A stretch of DNA of 64,000 nucleotides. Source: Oscillibacter sp. 1-3. Its GTDB lineage: Bacteria > Bacillota > Clostridia > Oscillospirales > Oscillospiraceae. A program made the position numbers and the translations under genes. The stretch's first letter is position 1, and each line of letters starts with the position of its first letter. The notes under the pieces are model-generated. The model saw nothing but the letters and a program-made list of their open reading frames with translations. It was not told the origin of the DNA and ran no database searches. This document shows, in pieces, positions 36,553 through 45,006 of this stretch. The DNA is taken from positions 2,274 through 66,273 of the forward strand of contig NZ_KE159707.1 in NCBI RefSeq assembly GCF_000403435.2, read 5' to 3'.

Positions 36553-37992
36553 ATGCTTTTTACAAAAATGGATGCTATCAAGGTTACTGAGGCAAAACTG
36601 AACAACGCACGATCTTTCGGTGACTACAATGAAGCGTTGTTTCAATTAGAAGATCTTCTTGACTTTACGAAAACTTGCACTATTCCAGATTCTTTTACTA
36701 TTGCGTATCCAACTTCGTTACCTAAAACAGAATGGCGTCCTAATTTAGTTCCGCAGTATCATTTGGATCAGGAACTATTTTTCCAACTTATCAACGGCGG
36801 ATTTACGATAGCCGATAGATCTCTGTTGGAAAAAGGGAGCCTACACGAAAATCCATTTGAATCTTTCTTTGGAAATGACAACCATATCTTGATAGATGCC
36901 AGCTACGGAATTATACCATTTCGTAACAAAGCAGATAACCATTTGCATAGTTTCCCCTTTGATCCAATAACAATACAAGAATATGCAAATGCGTATACCT
37001 TTTTAGAACATGCACAAGACATCTTTTCAATCGGCAATATTATTGCGCAATCCATTGGCTTCGGTATGCTTTTAGATTCCGCACAGCATGTTACTTACCA
37101 TATATCCAGTCGGCATGAACTTGATAAAATTCTTTTCTTGTGGGAACAGAAAATTTCTGGAACACCCTTTTCCCTGTGGTTTAGGGGGCAAACAAGAGAA
37201 TATTGGTTGCCTGACCTTCGGAAGGTTGCAATCGATCCAAAAATTCCTATCTGTCCTTGGCGAAACGTAAGAGATGAGGCGCTGACACCCTCAATCTACC
37301 GAAACATGGATATTAAGAGATATTCATATAAGATGTTAGAAATATTGAAATACCAATATGCTTTGGAAGGATATTTTCATCGGTGTCTCTATGAACCGAG
37401 AAACCCTGCTGAAGATCGGCAAGAAAAAATAACGGACCATCTGGTGAAACTTGGATTAACATCGACGTTTAGCAGTATGGATGGGCAGACAATTTTTTCG
37501 GTAAAGGATTACCATCATGAATATGCCGCATTTGTTAAGTTGCTCTTTCAGCAACACTATGGTTTGGAATCTCCATTGCTTGATGTTACTTCAGATATCG
37601 ATGTCGCTCTGTTTTTTGCACAAAATGAAATTGAAGATACTCACTACACTTCGATAAAGCATACCTCAACGCCTTCCGTAATATATGGATTCTTGATAAA
37701 CGAAACTCTTGATCCGTTTATTGACTCTCAATACCTGATGAGCGATATTAGTGCGTTAAGACCTTTGCGACAACATTGTGGAGTTCTGACAGGTACATCC
37801 AATATATGCAAAGAATTTTATTCAAGATATGTTGCGCTAAAAATTGTCTTGGACCAGCCAATTGAATACGGTTCTCAATATGATGAAAACTATCTTTTTC
37901 CAAGAGAGGATGAAGATGCATTTTTAACGAAATTGGTACAAGTTGAGAAAGACATTGATGCCAAATTTGTACATCCATTTAGCATAAAGTGA
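36553..37992 (+). CDS. FRG-domain protein
   Basis: A 479-residue protein. The central FRG domain is shown by WFRGQTREYWL (about residue 208), LTPSIYRN and LFQQHYGLESPLLDVTSDID, then VALFFA. This domain (named for its FRG motif) occurs in proteins of mobile and defence islands, and its activity is not established. The N-terminal about 190 residues are not recognised. The ATG at 36553 has GGAGG 5 bases upstream, chosen over an earlier in-frame ATG without a ribosome binding site. The gene is distinctly AT-rich compared with the rest of the window, a sign of recent transfer. It is single, next to an IS630 remnant. Confidence 0.8.
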   Translation: MLFTKMDAIKVTEAKLNNARSFGDYNEALFQLEDLLDFTKTCTIPDSFTIAYPTSLPKTEWRPNLVPQYHLDQELFFQLINGGFTIADRSLLEKGSLHENPFESFFGNDNHILIDASYGIIPFRNKADNHLHSFPFDPITIQEYANAYTFLEHAQDIFSIGNIIAQSIGFGMLLDSAQHVTYHISSRHELDKILFLWEQKISGTPFSLWFRGQTREYWLPDLRKVAIDPKIPICPWRNVRDEALTPSIYRNMDIKRYSYKMLEILKYQYALEGYFHRCLYEPRNPAEDRQEKITDHLVKLGLTSTFSSMDGQTIFSVKDYHHEYAAFVKLLFQQHYGLESPLLDVTSDIDVALFFAQNEIEDTHYTSIKHTSTPSVIYGFLINETLDPFIDSQYLMSDISALRPLRQHCGVLTGTSNICKEFYSRYVALKIVLDQPIEYGSQYDENYLFPREDEDAFLTKLVQVEKDIDAKFVHPFSIK

Positions 37993-38376
37993 TTTCGACC
38001 AATAACTTTGCTCCCGCATAGGCACCTGGTCTTCAATACACGGCCCACCGCATCTTAAATTTTGCAAAACCTATATCCTATTCTATATCGATACCCAAAA
38101 CATAACAAGTAATGCCGATATTTTTAGAACTCCCTACTGACTTACAGGACTTTCTAAAATATATCGGCACTTCTTTTTCCTCGGCATTATTGCGTTCCAT
38201 TTCGTTTTCTGCTTTTTCTTTGGATGTATCAGCACAAACAGTACTCCATAAGAATCAGCAGATTTATACCCATGAAAGTTCTTGACAACTCCCAGGAACC
38301 CATCATTTCCGCAACTTTTTTGTCTATCCATTATGAGTGTTCACTCTCTGACCACATATTTGCCCACAGACAGAGA
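37993..38376. other. Gene-free stretch after the FRG gene
   Basis: About 380 bases of AT-rich DNA with short open frames but no supported gene. Confidence 0.4.
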
Positions 38377-38413
38377 AAAAGCCCTCTGAAATTGTTGATT
38401 TCAGAGGGCTTTT
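38377..38413. terminator. Bidirectional terminator
   Basis: A perfect 16-bp inverted repeat (AAAAGCCCTCTGAAAT / ATTTCAGAGGGCTTTT, 5-base loop) with A/T runs at both sides. It lies 73 bases after the stop of the minus-strand membrane protein gene. Confidence 0.85.
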
Positions 38414-38486
38414 GGCCCGAGTATAATTATAGGAGTTCAAAAAAGCCAGTCAGATCAACGGTTTACAGCCCGTCAGCAAGAGGATT

Positions 38487-39053
38487 TTATCCTTGCTTGG
38501 GCTTTATAGCTAAAGCAATTATTACAATCATCTGTAACACAGGATAACCAATGTAATTAATCCATGGATTAAAAATAGTTGGTATCATATAGGCGACTCC
38601 ACCTAAAATTCCACCGAATAATGCAAGTAAAAAGAACGCTAATACCTTTGTTTTCTTATCTTTAAGCGTATTCATAAATGGTACGCATAGTGTAATAATC
38701 CAGGTCAAGGCTCCACCGGACAAAAATTTAAACAAGGGAATATTGCCTGTAGTTTGCTCAATAGAAAATGCACTAGAAATTGATAATTCGCGCTGTTTCT
38801 TAACTTCTGAAATGATTGCGTCATATTCTTCTTGTAACGCTGGGGAGTGGGATACTTTTTCCATATCAATTTCTGAAAGACTCTGTAAAATATCTACTCT
38901 TTTTCCAATCCTGTTATAAAAGAAAAAATTTGCATCTACATATGGGAAAACAAGAGCTATAACAACGATTACAGCTGCAAATATAGCATATAACTTTGGA
39001 TTTTTAAGGTTCTTTTGTATCCATGATACAATTAGTTCTATTGCTTTATCCAT
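38487..39053 (-). CDS. Hypothetical four-helix membrane protein
   Basis: A 188-residue membrane protein: an amphipathic N-terminal helix, a first transmembrane segment (YAIFAAVIVVIALVFPYV, about residues 22-40), a soluble loop of about 70 residues with a coiled-coil feel, then three transmembrane segments (about residues 112-130, 138-156, 165-183). No known motif is visible. Low GC resembles that of the FRG gene region. A ribosome binding site (GAGGGGAG) lies upstream of the ATG. It could be an immunity or phage-exclusion-like protein, but this is only speculation from size and place. Confidence 0.65.
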   Translation of the reverse strand: MDKAIELIVSWIQKNLKNPKLYAIFAAVIVVIALVFPYVDANFFFYNRIGKRVDILQSLSEIDMEKVSHSPALQEEYDAIISEVKKQRELSISSAFSIEQTTGNIPLFKFLSGGALTWIITLCVPFMNTLKDKKTKVLAFFLLALFGGILGGVAYMIPTIFNPWINYIGYPVLQMIVIIALAIKPKQG

Positions 39054-39457
39054 AATATATCTCCCCTCATTGTTTTGGGATGATTATAAAAGAATTATAA
39101 TATATAAAGTAAATCTTGTCACTCCTTTTTACTTGTGAGTGTAATTATAGGATTTCCGTTCAAGAGCATTCCTCAAAACTAGCACAAACAAAAGCATAGC
39201 AAAAGACCGCCGACAAAAATCGACGGTCTTCTTGAGTGTCTATTCTTGACAAAAAAGATGCATCTCAAATCCTTGCGGCGCAAGGGTTTGCTGGATTTTT
39301 GGACGCTGATTTTTTGAAAATCAGGTAACGCAATTCGAACCCCCAACAATGTTGTTAGAAACGGAGCCTTATTCGGTAATTAGGAAGAGGAACATAATTT
39401 TTAACTACGATTTATTGTAACACATCGTACTCCTTTTGTAAATAAAAAATTGCAAAC
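39054..39457. other. Gene-free stretch with two small hairpins
   Basis: It contains an 11-bp imperfect hairpin at 39203-39230 (AAGACCGCCGA / TCGACGGTCTT) and a perfect CCTTGC/GCAAGG dyad at 39271-39285. This may be the edge of the mobile unit to the right. No gene was found. Confidence 0.45.
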
Positions 39458-39500
39458 AAGCAGAGCGGTATTGAAAGATCGTGTCAATACCGTTCTGCTT
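39458..39500 (-). terminator. Terminator of the recombinase operon
   Basis: A long stem (AAGCAGAACGGTATTGA pairing with TCAATACCGCTCTGCTT, one wobble), followed on the minus strand by GTTTGCAATTTTTTA. It lies just after the second metallophosphoesterase gene. Confidence 0.85.
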
Positions 39501-39515
39501 ATCTGCAATTTTCGT

Positions 39516-40268
39516 TTATATCTTTAACCGGATGATCTGCTCATAAAGTATGGCGAACTTTTCCCTTATGACGCTGTTCACATGGTAATGGCCCAGGAAC
39601 CAATTTCGGAACGCACACCGCTCCGCTACCTCGTCCAGAAAATCCGTCAGCGGATCGGCTTTGTAAAACCTGCCGCTCAACTCGTCCTGCACCGAGGTGG
39701 GGCCGCAGTGGGTGACGATGTAATCTACCTTCCAGCCGTGTTCCTCCAGGCTGGCCCTGGCGGTTTGGTACTCCTCCTCGCTGGGCAGCTCCTCCTTCCA
39801 CCAGGAGCGGTGGTTCACCCGGTACAGCGCCCTGCTGGCGTCCAGCTTCCGGCGCTTGCGCTTAAACTGCGGATCGTCCGGCTCCAGGATGCCCCCGCTG
39901 ATGTCATGACTGCTTCCTCCGCCCATCGTAAAGAAGGTCTTGCCCTGGATGTCATAGACCTGCCCACGCAGCAGGTGAATTACCGAGGGGCGGATACGCT
40001 GGACCTTTCCGCCATGCCAATCCTCTGTGGGGTACTCCGCCAGAAGGTCGAAGTTTTCGTGGTTCCCGGATACAAACAGCGTTGTGAAGGACTTCCGCTC
40101 CAGCCAGTCCAACTGACACCGCTCTCTGGCGCTGCCGTCCCATACGCTGCCAAAATCGCCGGCAATTATAACGCAGTCATCTTTGGTCAGCTCCGCCTGC
40201 TCATAAAAGATTTCTTTTTTGAAGCGGGTGAAATCTCCGTGGGTGTCGCCTGTTACGAATATCGCCAT
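39516..40268 (-). CDS. Calcineurin-like metallophosphoesterase, second copy
   Basis: A 250-residue metallophosphoesterase, clearly related to the protein at 24694-25443. It shares GDTHGDF, a GDFGSVWDGSARE segment, SGNHENFD, the FFTMGGGSSHDI segment and GHYHVNS. These supply the usual two-metal ligands. The gene follows the recombinase at 40291-41925 after 22 bases, in the same order as the other pair, and is the last gene before a strong terminator. The family's substrate is unknown. Its consistent pairing with this type of recombinase suggests a role in mobile element maintenance, such as processing a nucleotide signal or DNA ends, but this is inference. Confidence 0.85.
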   Translation of the reverse strand: MAIFVTGDTHGDFTRFKKEIFYEQAELTKDDCVIIAGDFGSVWDGSARERCQLDWLERKSFTTLFVSGNHENFDLLAEYPTEDWHGGKVQRIRPSVIHLLRGQVYDIQGKTFFTMGGGSSHDISGGILEPDDPQFKRKRRKLDASRALYRVNHRSWWKEELPSEEEYQTARASLEEHGWKVDYIVTHCGPTSVQDELSGRFYKADPLTDFLDEVAERCAFRNWFLGHYHVNSVIREKFAILYEQIIRLKI

Positions 40269-40290
40269 ACGCTCACTCCCTTGTCCTATT

Positions 40291-41925
40291 TTAGCACATT
40301 TTCTGTTCGATCACTACATCGACGTCCCGAATTTTGACCAGGATGGTTTCGGCGTCCTCCACCGTGATCTTTTCAATCAATTTCCGGGTGGCGGTATCCT
40401 CGTATTCCGTGAAGCACAGAGGTTGGGTTTCCAGCCATTCCTCCATCTCCCGCTGCCGGGACGCCTGGAGGGCCTGCTGGGCCTCATCCTGCTCAAGAGC
40501 TTCTATCCGCTCCAGAAGGTCCTGCTTTTCCTCCGCCATGGCCTTGAGCTGAACGTTCAGTTGGGCGTTGTCCATGTCCTCCAGAATCTCGTCCAGCAGA
40601 AGGGCCTGTTCCGCCGACAGGGCGTCCAGCCTTTGACGCAGCTCCAGGAGGCTGTCACCGCCGTCCACGCCGCGGCTCTGGGCCAGCCTCGCCAGCTCCA
40701 GGGCGTCGGCCCTCACCTCGTCCCGGACGGCGCCGTACTGGTTCAGGGCGGCCACGATGGCCTTGTGGAGCCTGTCCTCGTCGATGGTGGGGGAGTCGTG
40801 GCAGTATTGCCGGGCGAACTCCAGGCGGGAGATACACCGCCAGACGATACGCTTCTTGCCGTTCCTGGCCCAGGTACAGCGTTTATAGGGCGTTCCGCAC
40901 TCGCCGCAGACCAGCAGCTCGGAGAGGGCGTATTTGGCGGAATACTTGCCCTGCTCGGTCCTGCCCGTCTTTTGCATCACCTTCCGTTTGCTGGCCCGGC
41001 GGGCCATCTCCTCCTTCACCCGCAGGAAGATTTCCCTGGGAATGATGGCGGGGTGATTGTTCTCCACATAGTATTGCGGCAGTTCGCCCTCATTTTTCTT
41101 CACCTTTTTGCTGATGCAGTCGGTGGTGTAGGTCTTTTGCCGGAGGCCGTCGCCAATGTATTTCTCATTGGTCAGGATGTTCTGAATCACCTGCCGGGAC
41201 CAGCCCTGGACGCCCACCGCCGTGGGAATCTCCTTCGCCGTCAGCTCCTTCTGGATATCTCCAAGGCTGCGGCCCTCCAGATACCGGGCGTAAATCATGC
41301 GGACGATTTCGGCCTCCTCCGGGTCAATCTCCGGCTCGCCGTCCGCCCCCTTACGGTAGCCCAGCGTTTTGTCGTAGTGAAAGACGAGTTTTCCCTCTTT
41401 CATGCTCTGCTGCATTCCCCAGATCACATTGGTTCTGAGGGATTCGCTCTCCGCCTGAGAGAAGCCGCTGAACAGCGTGATTAGAAATTCGCTGGTTTCC
41501 GTGAGCGTGTTGATGTTCTCTTTTTCAAAGATCACGCCGATGCCCCTGGCCTTGAGGACCCGGATGATCTTGAGGCAGTCCACCGTGTTCCGTGAGAAAC
41601 GGGAGGCGGATTTCGTGAGGATCATGTCGATGCGTCCCCGCTTGCAGGCGGCGATCATGCGGTTGAACTCCGCCCGCTTTTTCAAACTCGTGCCGCTCAG
41701 GCCCTCGTCGGCGAAGATCCCGGCCAGCTCCCAATCAGGGTTCTCCTCGATCTTCTGGGTGTAGTAGGTTTTCTGGGCCTCGTAGCTGTTGAGCTGCTCC
41801 TCGCTGTCGGTGGATACCCGGCAGTAGGCGGCGACCCGCTGCTTGCCGCTGTGCCTGGGGCCGTTGGAGGCCAGAGGCTTAGTGGCGGGGATGATACGCA
41901 CCCGCCGCTGTATGGTCTGTGTCAT
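40291..41925 (-). CDS. Large serine recombinase, full length
   Basis: A 544-residue site-specific recombinase. The resolvase domain has the catalytic motif VAAYCRVSTDS (Ser near residue 38) and ILTKSASRFSRNTVDCLKII. The recombinase domain (FHYDKTLGYRKG onward), a zinc ribbon (CGECGTPYKRC with later C) and a coiled coil (about residues 440-510) follow in the usual order. All key residues are present, so it is probably active. The ATG at 41925 has AAAGGAGAGG just upstream. It is closely related to the truncated recombinase at 23258-24697. It is the fourth recombinase gene of the operon, separated from the short resolvase gene by 25 bases. Confidence 0.93.
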   Translation of the reverse strand: MTQTIQRRVRIIPATKPLASNGPRHSGKQRVAAYCRVSTDSEEQLNSYEAQKTYYTQKIEENPDWELAGIFADEGLSGTSLKKRAEFNRMIAACKRGRIDMILTKSASRFSRNTVDCLKIIRVLKARGIGVIFEKENINTLTETSEFLITLFSGFSQAESESLRTNVIWGMQQSMKEGKLVFHYDKTLGYRKGADGEPEIDPEEAEIVRMIYARYLEGRSLGDIQKELTAKEIPTAVGVQGWSRQVIQNILTNEKYIGDGLRQKTYTTDCISKKVKKNEGELPQYYVENNHPAIIPREIFLRVKEEMARRASKRKVMQKTGRTEQGKYSAKYALSELLVCGECGTPYKRCTWARNGKKRIVWRCISRLEFARQYCHDSPTIDEDRLHKAIVAALNQYGAVRDEVRADALELARLAQSRGVDGGDSLLELRQRLDALSAEQALLLDEILEDMDNAQLNVQLKAMAEEKQDLLERIEALEQDEAQQALQASRQREMEEWLETQPLCFTEYEDTATRKLIEKITVEDAETILVKIRDVDVVIEQKMC

Positions 41926-41950
41926 ATGCCTCTCCTTTCCCGGTTCGTCT

Positions 41951-42433
41951 TTACCGCATCGTGGGCCGGTTAACGGGGTAGATGAAACTCCGTGCGATGC
42001 ACTTGCTTTCCAGCGTGGCGAAGAGGTCGTATACGACAGTCTGGAACTCCTGGTTGTCCGAAGCGGTATTGATGTTTTCCTTTTCGAAAACCACATTGAC
42101 GCCCATAGCTTTCAGGGATCGGATTGTTTTGAGAACATCATAGAGGCACCGGTCGAAACGGGTCACGGACCTCGTGAGGATCACATCAACGCTCCCTCGC
42201 TTACAGGCGGACATCATACGGTTAAACCCAGGCCGTCTTTTCATGTCCGCCCCGGTCAGGCCCTTGTCAGCGAAGATTCCGGCCAGCTTCCATTCGGGGT
42301 GGGCCTGGATTTCTTGCGTGTAGTGTTCTCTCTGCGCTTCGAGGGTGTTGGACAGGTCGCCACCGTCGGGGCTGACGCGGCAGTAAACCGCGACCCGCAG
42401 CCTGCCGTCTCGTCTGGTTCTTTTGCGTTCCAT
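41951..42433 (-). CDS. Resolvase-domain-only serine recombinase
   Basis: A 160-residue protein with a complete serine-recombinase catalytic domain: VAVYCRVSPDGGDL (catalytic Ser), GIFADKGLTGADMKRR, VILTRSVTRFDRCLYDVLKT and VVFEKENINTASD. The frame stops after the catalytic domain, so the recombinase and zinc-ribbon domains are lacking. The gene immediately upstream in the operon (42453-43229) has just those missing domains, so the pair looks like one recombinase split in two with the order reversed. The ribosome binding site AAAGGAG precedes the ATG. Confidence 0.85.
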   Translation of the reverse strand: MERKRTRRDGRLRVAVYCRVSPDGGDLSNTLEAQREHYTQEIQAHPEWKLAGIFADKGLTGADMKRRPGFNRMMSACKRGSVDVILTRSVTRFDRCLYDVLKTIRSLKAMGVNVVFEKENINTASDNQEFQTVVYDLFATLESKCIARSFIYPVNRPTMR

Positions 42434-42452
42434 AATGATACGCTCCTTTCGC

Positions 42453-43229
42453 CTATTTGAAATGTACCGTGATGGTGTTTTCCTCCGAGATCGTGATATA
42501 AGAAACCGCCTGACCGAAGGACTTGAAGTCCACCACGGCTGGGTGGTTGGAGGCGTTGGATTCCATTGGACCGGGACAGCAGTCGTACCGGGCGGAAACG
42601 CCTTGCAGGATCAGGGATACCACGTCCTCCGGCTTGCCGGGATGCTCCAGGCCGCGGTTGATGGCGTTGGTCAGACGAATGACCTTGCCGGAGGGGGCAT
42701 AGCTTTCCTCGGCAGGCGTATCATGCGATGCCATTTGTTTGGATACCTCAGTCAGTAGGTCGGCGTCTAATATCGTGAACTGTTGACCACAGGCCCCGCA
42801 TTTGAGATACAGGGTATCTTTTCGCCGGTTCGGTCCGGCGGTCCTATGTAAATCGCCGCCGCATTGGCAGCGAAGGGAATCTTTTAAAGAAAGGGCGGGC
42901 CGTTTTTCCGCTTTTGAGTAATTTTCGGTCTTGCCCATGATTTTGCGCTGGATGATTTGGAAGGTTTCGCCGTCGATGATAGCGGGATAACCGTCCGCCC
43001 CCGTGTAACGGGGATTCTCCAGGAGCCGCTTGACCTTGTGCTTGTTCCAGAGCGGGACTTCCGCGCTGAACGGGATGCCGTCGCGGTTGAGCGTATCGGC
43101 AATTTTCTGATAGGAGAGGCCGTCAATGTACATTGTCGCTATCCGCTTCACGATGATGGCCTCCTGGGGCTGGATAACGAACTCGCCCCGCTGGATTTGA
43201 TAGCCATATAAAATCTTCCGGTTTTTCAT
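42453..43229 (-). CDS. Recombinase C-terminal-domain protein without a catalytic domain
   Basis: A 258-residue protein that starts directly in the recombinase (DNA-binding) domain: LYGYQIQRGEFVIQPQEA, GLSYQKIADTLNRDGIPF, HKVKRLLENPRYTG. It then has a zinc ribbon (LRCQCGGDLHR and KCGACGQQF). No resolvase domain and no catalytic serine exist. The start ATG overlaps the stop of the 519-residue recombinase (ATGA), so it is translationally coupled. It could bind attachment sites and act with the resolvase-only protein downstream, or modulate the full recombinases. Confidence 0.82.
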   Translation of the reverse strand: MKNRKILYGYQIQRGEFVIQPQEAIIVKRIATMYIDGLSYQKIADTLNRDGIPFSAEVPLWNKHKVKRLLENPRYTGADGYPAIIDGETFQIIQRKIMGKTENYSKAEKRPALSLKDSLRCQCGGDLHRTAGPNRRKDTLYLKCGACGQQFTILDADLLTEVSKQMASHDTPAEESYAPSGKVIRLTNAINRGLEHPGKPEDVVSLILQGVSARYDCCPGPMESNASNHPAVVDFKSFGQAVSYITISEENTITVHFK

Positions 43230-44785
43230 CTCCGCGCCTCCCGGAGCTGTTCCGTCAGCTCGATCCCGCCGTAGAGCCGGAAGCGGACTTGGGTCTGGGA
43301 CTCCGCCGTGATCCGCTCCACCAGATCAGCGAACAGGATTTCGTCGAAGTCCTCCAGCCGTTCCGGTCCGCCGCGGATGATATTCACTGTCTGGCGGAGC
43401 GTCTCCATGGTTTCGTCCAGGTCCTCGTTCTTCAACAGACGGCGGCGTTCCCGCCGAAGCTCCGTCAGCCTGCATTCGATGGTCCGCAGCTTGGCGGTAC
43501 AGGCGGCGGCGTCCAGCAGGCCCCTGCTTTGCAGGGTGGCGACCTTATAGCTCTGCTCCGTGGCTTCGGCAATGGCCTTGTTCACCGCCAGCATGGCGGG
43601 GCTGCTCCGCTGGAGGGCGTCGTTCAGGTCCCTCAGCTGGGCAAGAGCGGGTTTGAGGATGACGCCCTCATGGAGCCTGAGTTTGTTGTACATCCGCACA
43701 AAGGCGGCGTATATCTCGCTCTCAGCGATTCGGCCTATGGGGCAGCCGACGGCACTTTCATTGTGCTTGCGGCAAACCCAGCTGACGTATCCGCTGGGGG
43801 ACGCCTTGCGGACGAAGGTGGAACCGCACACGCCGCAGAGTATCTTTTTGGAGAGAGGATAGACCTTATAGGGACCGTCCAGGTGCTGGCTTCTCGTGTT
43901 AAGAAGCCTCTGCACCCTTTGGAACGTGTCCTTTGAAATGATGGCGGGATGAGTGCCATCCACATAGTATTGGTCCTTTTCACCCTCGTTCCGCTTTTTG
44001 GCGAATGGGAAGCTGTCCGTGGCCAGCGTTTTCTGGCATAGGGCGTCACCAATGTATTTTTCGTTTCGGAGGATATAGTTGATGCCCACATGGTTCCATT
44101 CCGCATGGCCATCTCTTGTGCGAACTCCGGTTTGGGTGACGGCTTTCGCTATTTCCTCTGTGCCGATGCCGCAGAGATACAGGCCGAATATTTTGCGGAT
44201 CAGCCACGCTTCGTCCTCCGCGATTTCAAGGTTCTTCCCGTCTTTCAGCCGGTAGCCGAAGGGAGCCTTGGTGGTGATGAACTCCCCCCGCTCCATCCGG
44301 CGCTGATAGCTCATCCGCTGGTTCTGCGAGATGGAGACGGATTCCTGCTGGGCCAGGGCGCCGAAAACGCTCACCATCAGTTCGGTGGTGAGCGTTTCGG
44401 TGCTGATATGATTTTCCTCGAAGTCGACGGACACGCCCAGGACCGTCAGCTCCCGCAGGGAGGCGAGGCAGTCCTTGGTGTTCCGGGCGAAGCGGGAGAT
44501 GGATTTCACCAGAATCTTGTCGATCCTGCCCTTCCGGCAGTGGTCGAGCATACGGTGAAAGTCCTCCCGCTTGTCCATCCGGGTGCCCGTCAGGCCCTCG
44601 TCGGCGTAGATATCCACCAGCTCCCAGCCCTCGTGATTGCCGATCTTTTCGGTATAGGCACGAATTTGGGCGGCGTAGGAATGGAGCTGGTCGGAGGAGT
44701 CGGAACTGACCCGGCAGTAGGCTGCGACACGCAGAGTGTCAGGTTTCATCTCTCTGGGAGGGATGATTTTCACATTTGCCGCCAT
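43226..44785 (-). CDS. Large serine recombinase, full length
   Basis: A 519-residue recombinase. The catalytic motif is VAAYCRVSSDSSDQLHSY, followed by DIYADEGLTGTRMDKRED and ILVKSISRFARNTKDCLAS. The recombinase domain, a zinc ribbon (CGVCGSTFVRK with later C) and a C-terminal coiled coil are present in order. It looks intact and active. It is the first of four recombinase genes in the operon, starting 66 bases after a 51-residue gene. A good AGGAGG box lies before the ATG. Confidence 0.93.
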   Translation of the reverse strand: MAANVKIIPPREMKPDTLRVAAYCRVSSDSSDQLHSYAAQIRAYTEKIGNHEGWELVDIYADEGLTGTRMDKREDFHRMLDHCRKGRIDKILVKSISRFARNTKDCLASLRELTVLGVSVDFEENHISTETLTTELMVSVFGALAQQESVSISQNQRMSYQRRMERGEFITTKAPFGYRLKDGKNLEIAEDEAWLIRKIFGLYLCGIGTEEIAKAVTQTGVRTRDGHAEWNHVGINYILRNEKYIGDALCQKTLATDSFPFAKKRNEGEKDQYYVDGTHPAIISKDTFQRVQRLLNTRSQHLDGPYKVYPLSKKILCGVCGSTFVRKASPSGYVSWVCRKHNESAVGCPIGRIAESEIYAAFVRMYNKLRLHEGVILKPALAQLRDLNDALQRSSPAMLAVNKAIAEATEQSYKVATLQSRGLLDAAACTAKLRTIECRLTELRRERRRLLKNEDLDETMETLRQTVNIIRGGPERLEDFDEILFADLVERITAESQTQVRFRLYGGIELTEQLREARR

Positions 44786-44850
44786 CGATCAGCGCCTCCT
44801 TCCTTTTTTGCAACGCCAACACTACCACACCTTGGCGGAGATATCCAGAA

Positions 44851-45006
44851 CTATTCCCACACAGCCGAAGGACGATATTTCTGCACCGCAAGGTGTTTGG
44901 CGACCGCCAATTCCTCCGCCGTCAGGAAGCCCGCCTGGGCCATATCCTCCAGCGTCCGGGTGACGAGAATGTACCGGATTTCGTTTTTCGCATTGACGCC
45001 GCTCAT
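44851..45006 (-). CDS. Small conserved-looking 51-residue protein
   Basis: A 51-residue frame, MSGVNAKNEIRYILVTRTLE to the end QKYRPSAVWE. The ATG overlaps the stop of the DinG-type helicase gene (ATGA), a strong sign of translational coupling. The predicted product is two helices with an AGFLTAEELAVAKHL turn, like the short helical-hairpin proteins often encoded next to recombinases in Clostridia elements. No function is known to me. Confidence 0.65.
   Translation of the reverse strand: MSGVNAKNEIRYILVTRTLEDMAQAGFLTAEELAVAKHLAVQKYRPSAVWE

Noticed and set aside
39320..39370. tRNA-like T-loop sequence (GGTTCGAATT on the minus strand)
   Set aside because: The flanking bases do not form a T stem, and no acceptor, D or anticodon arms could be drawn.
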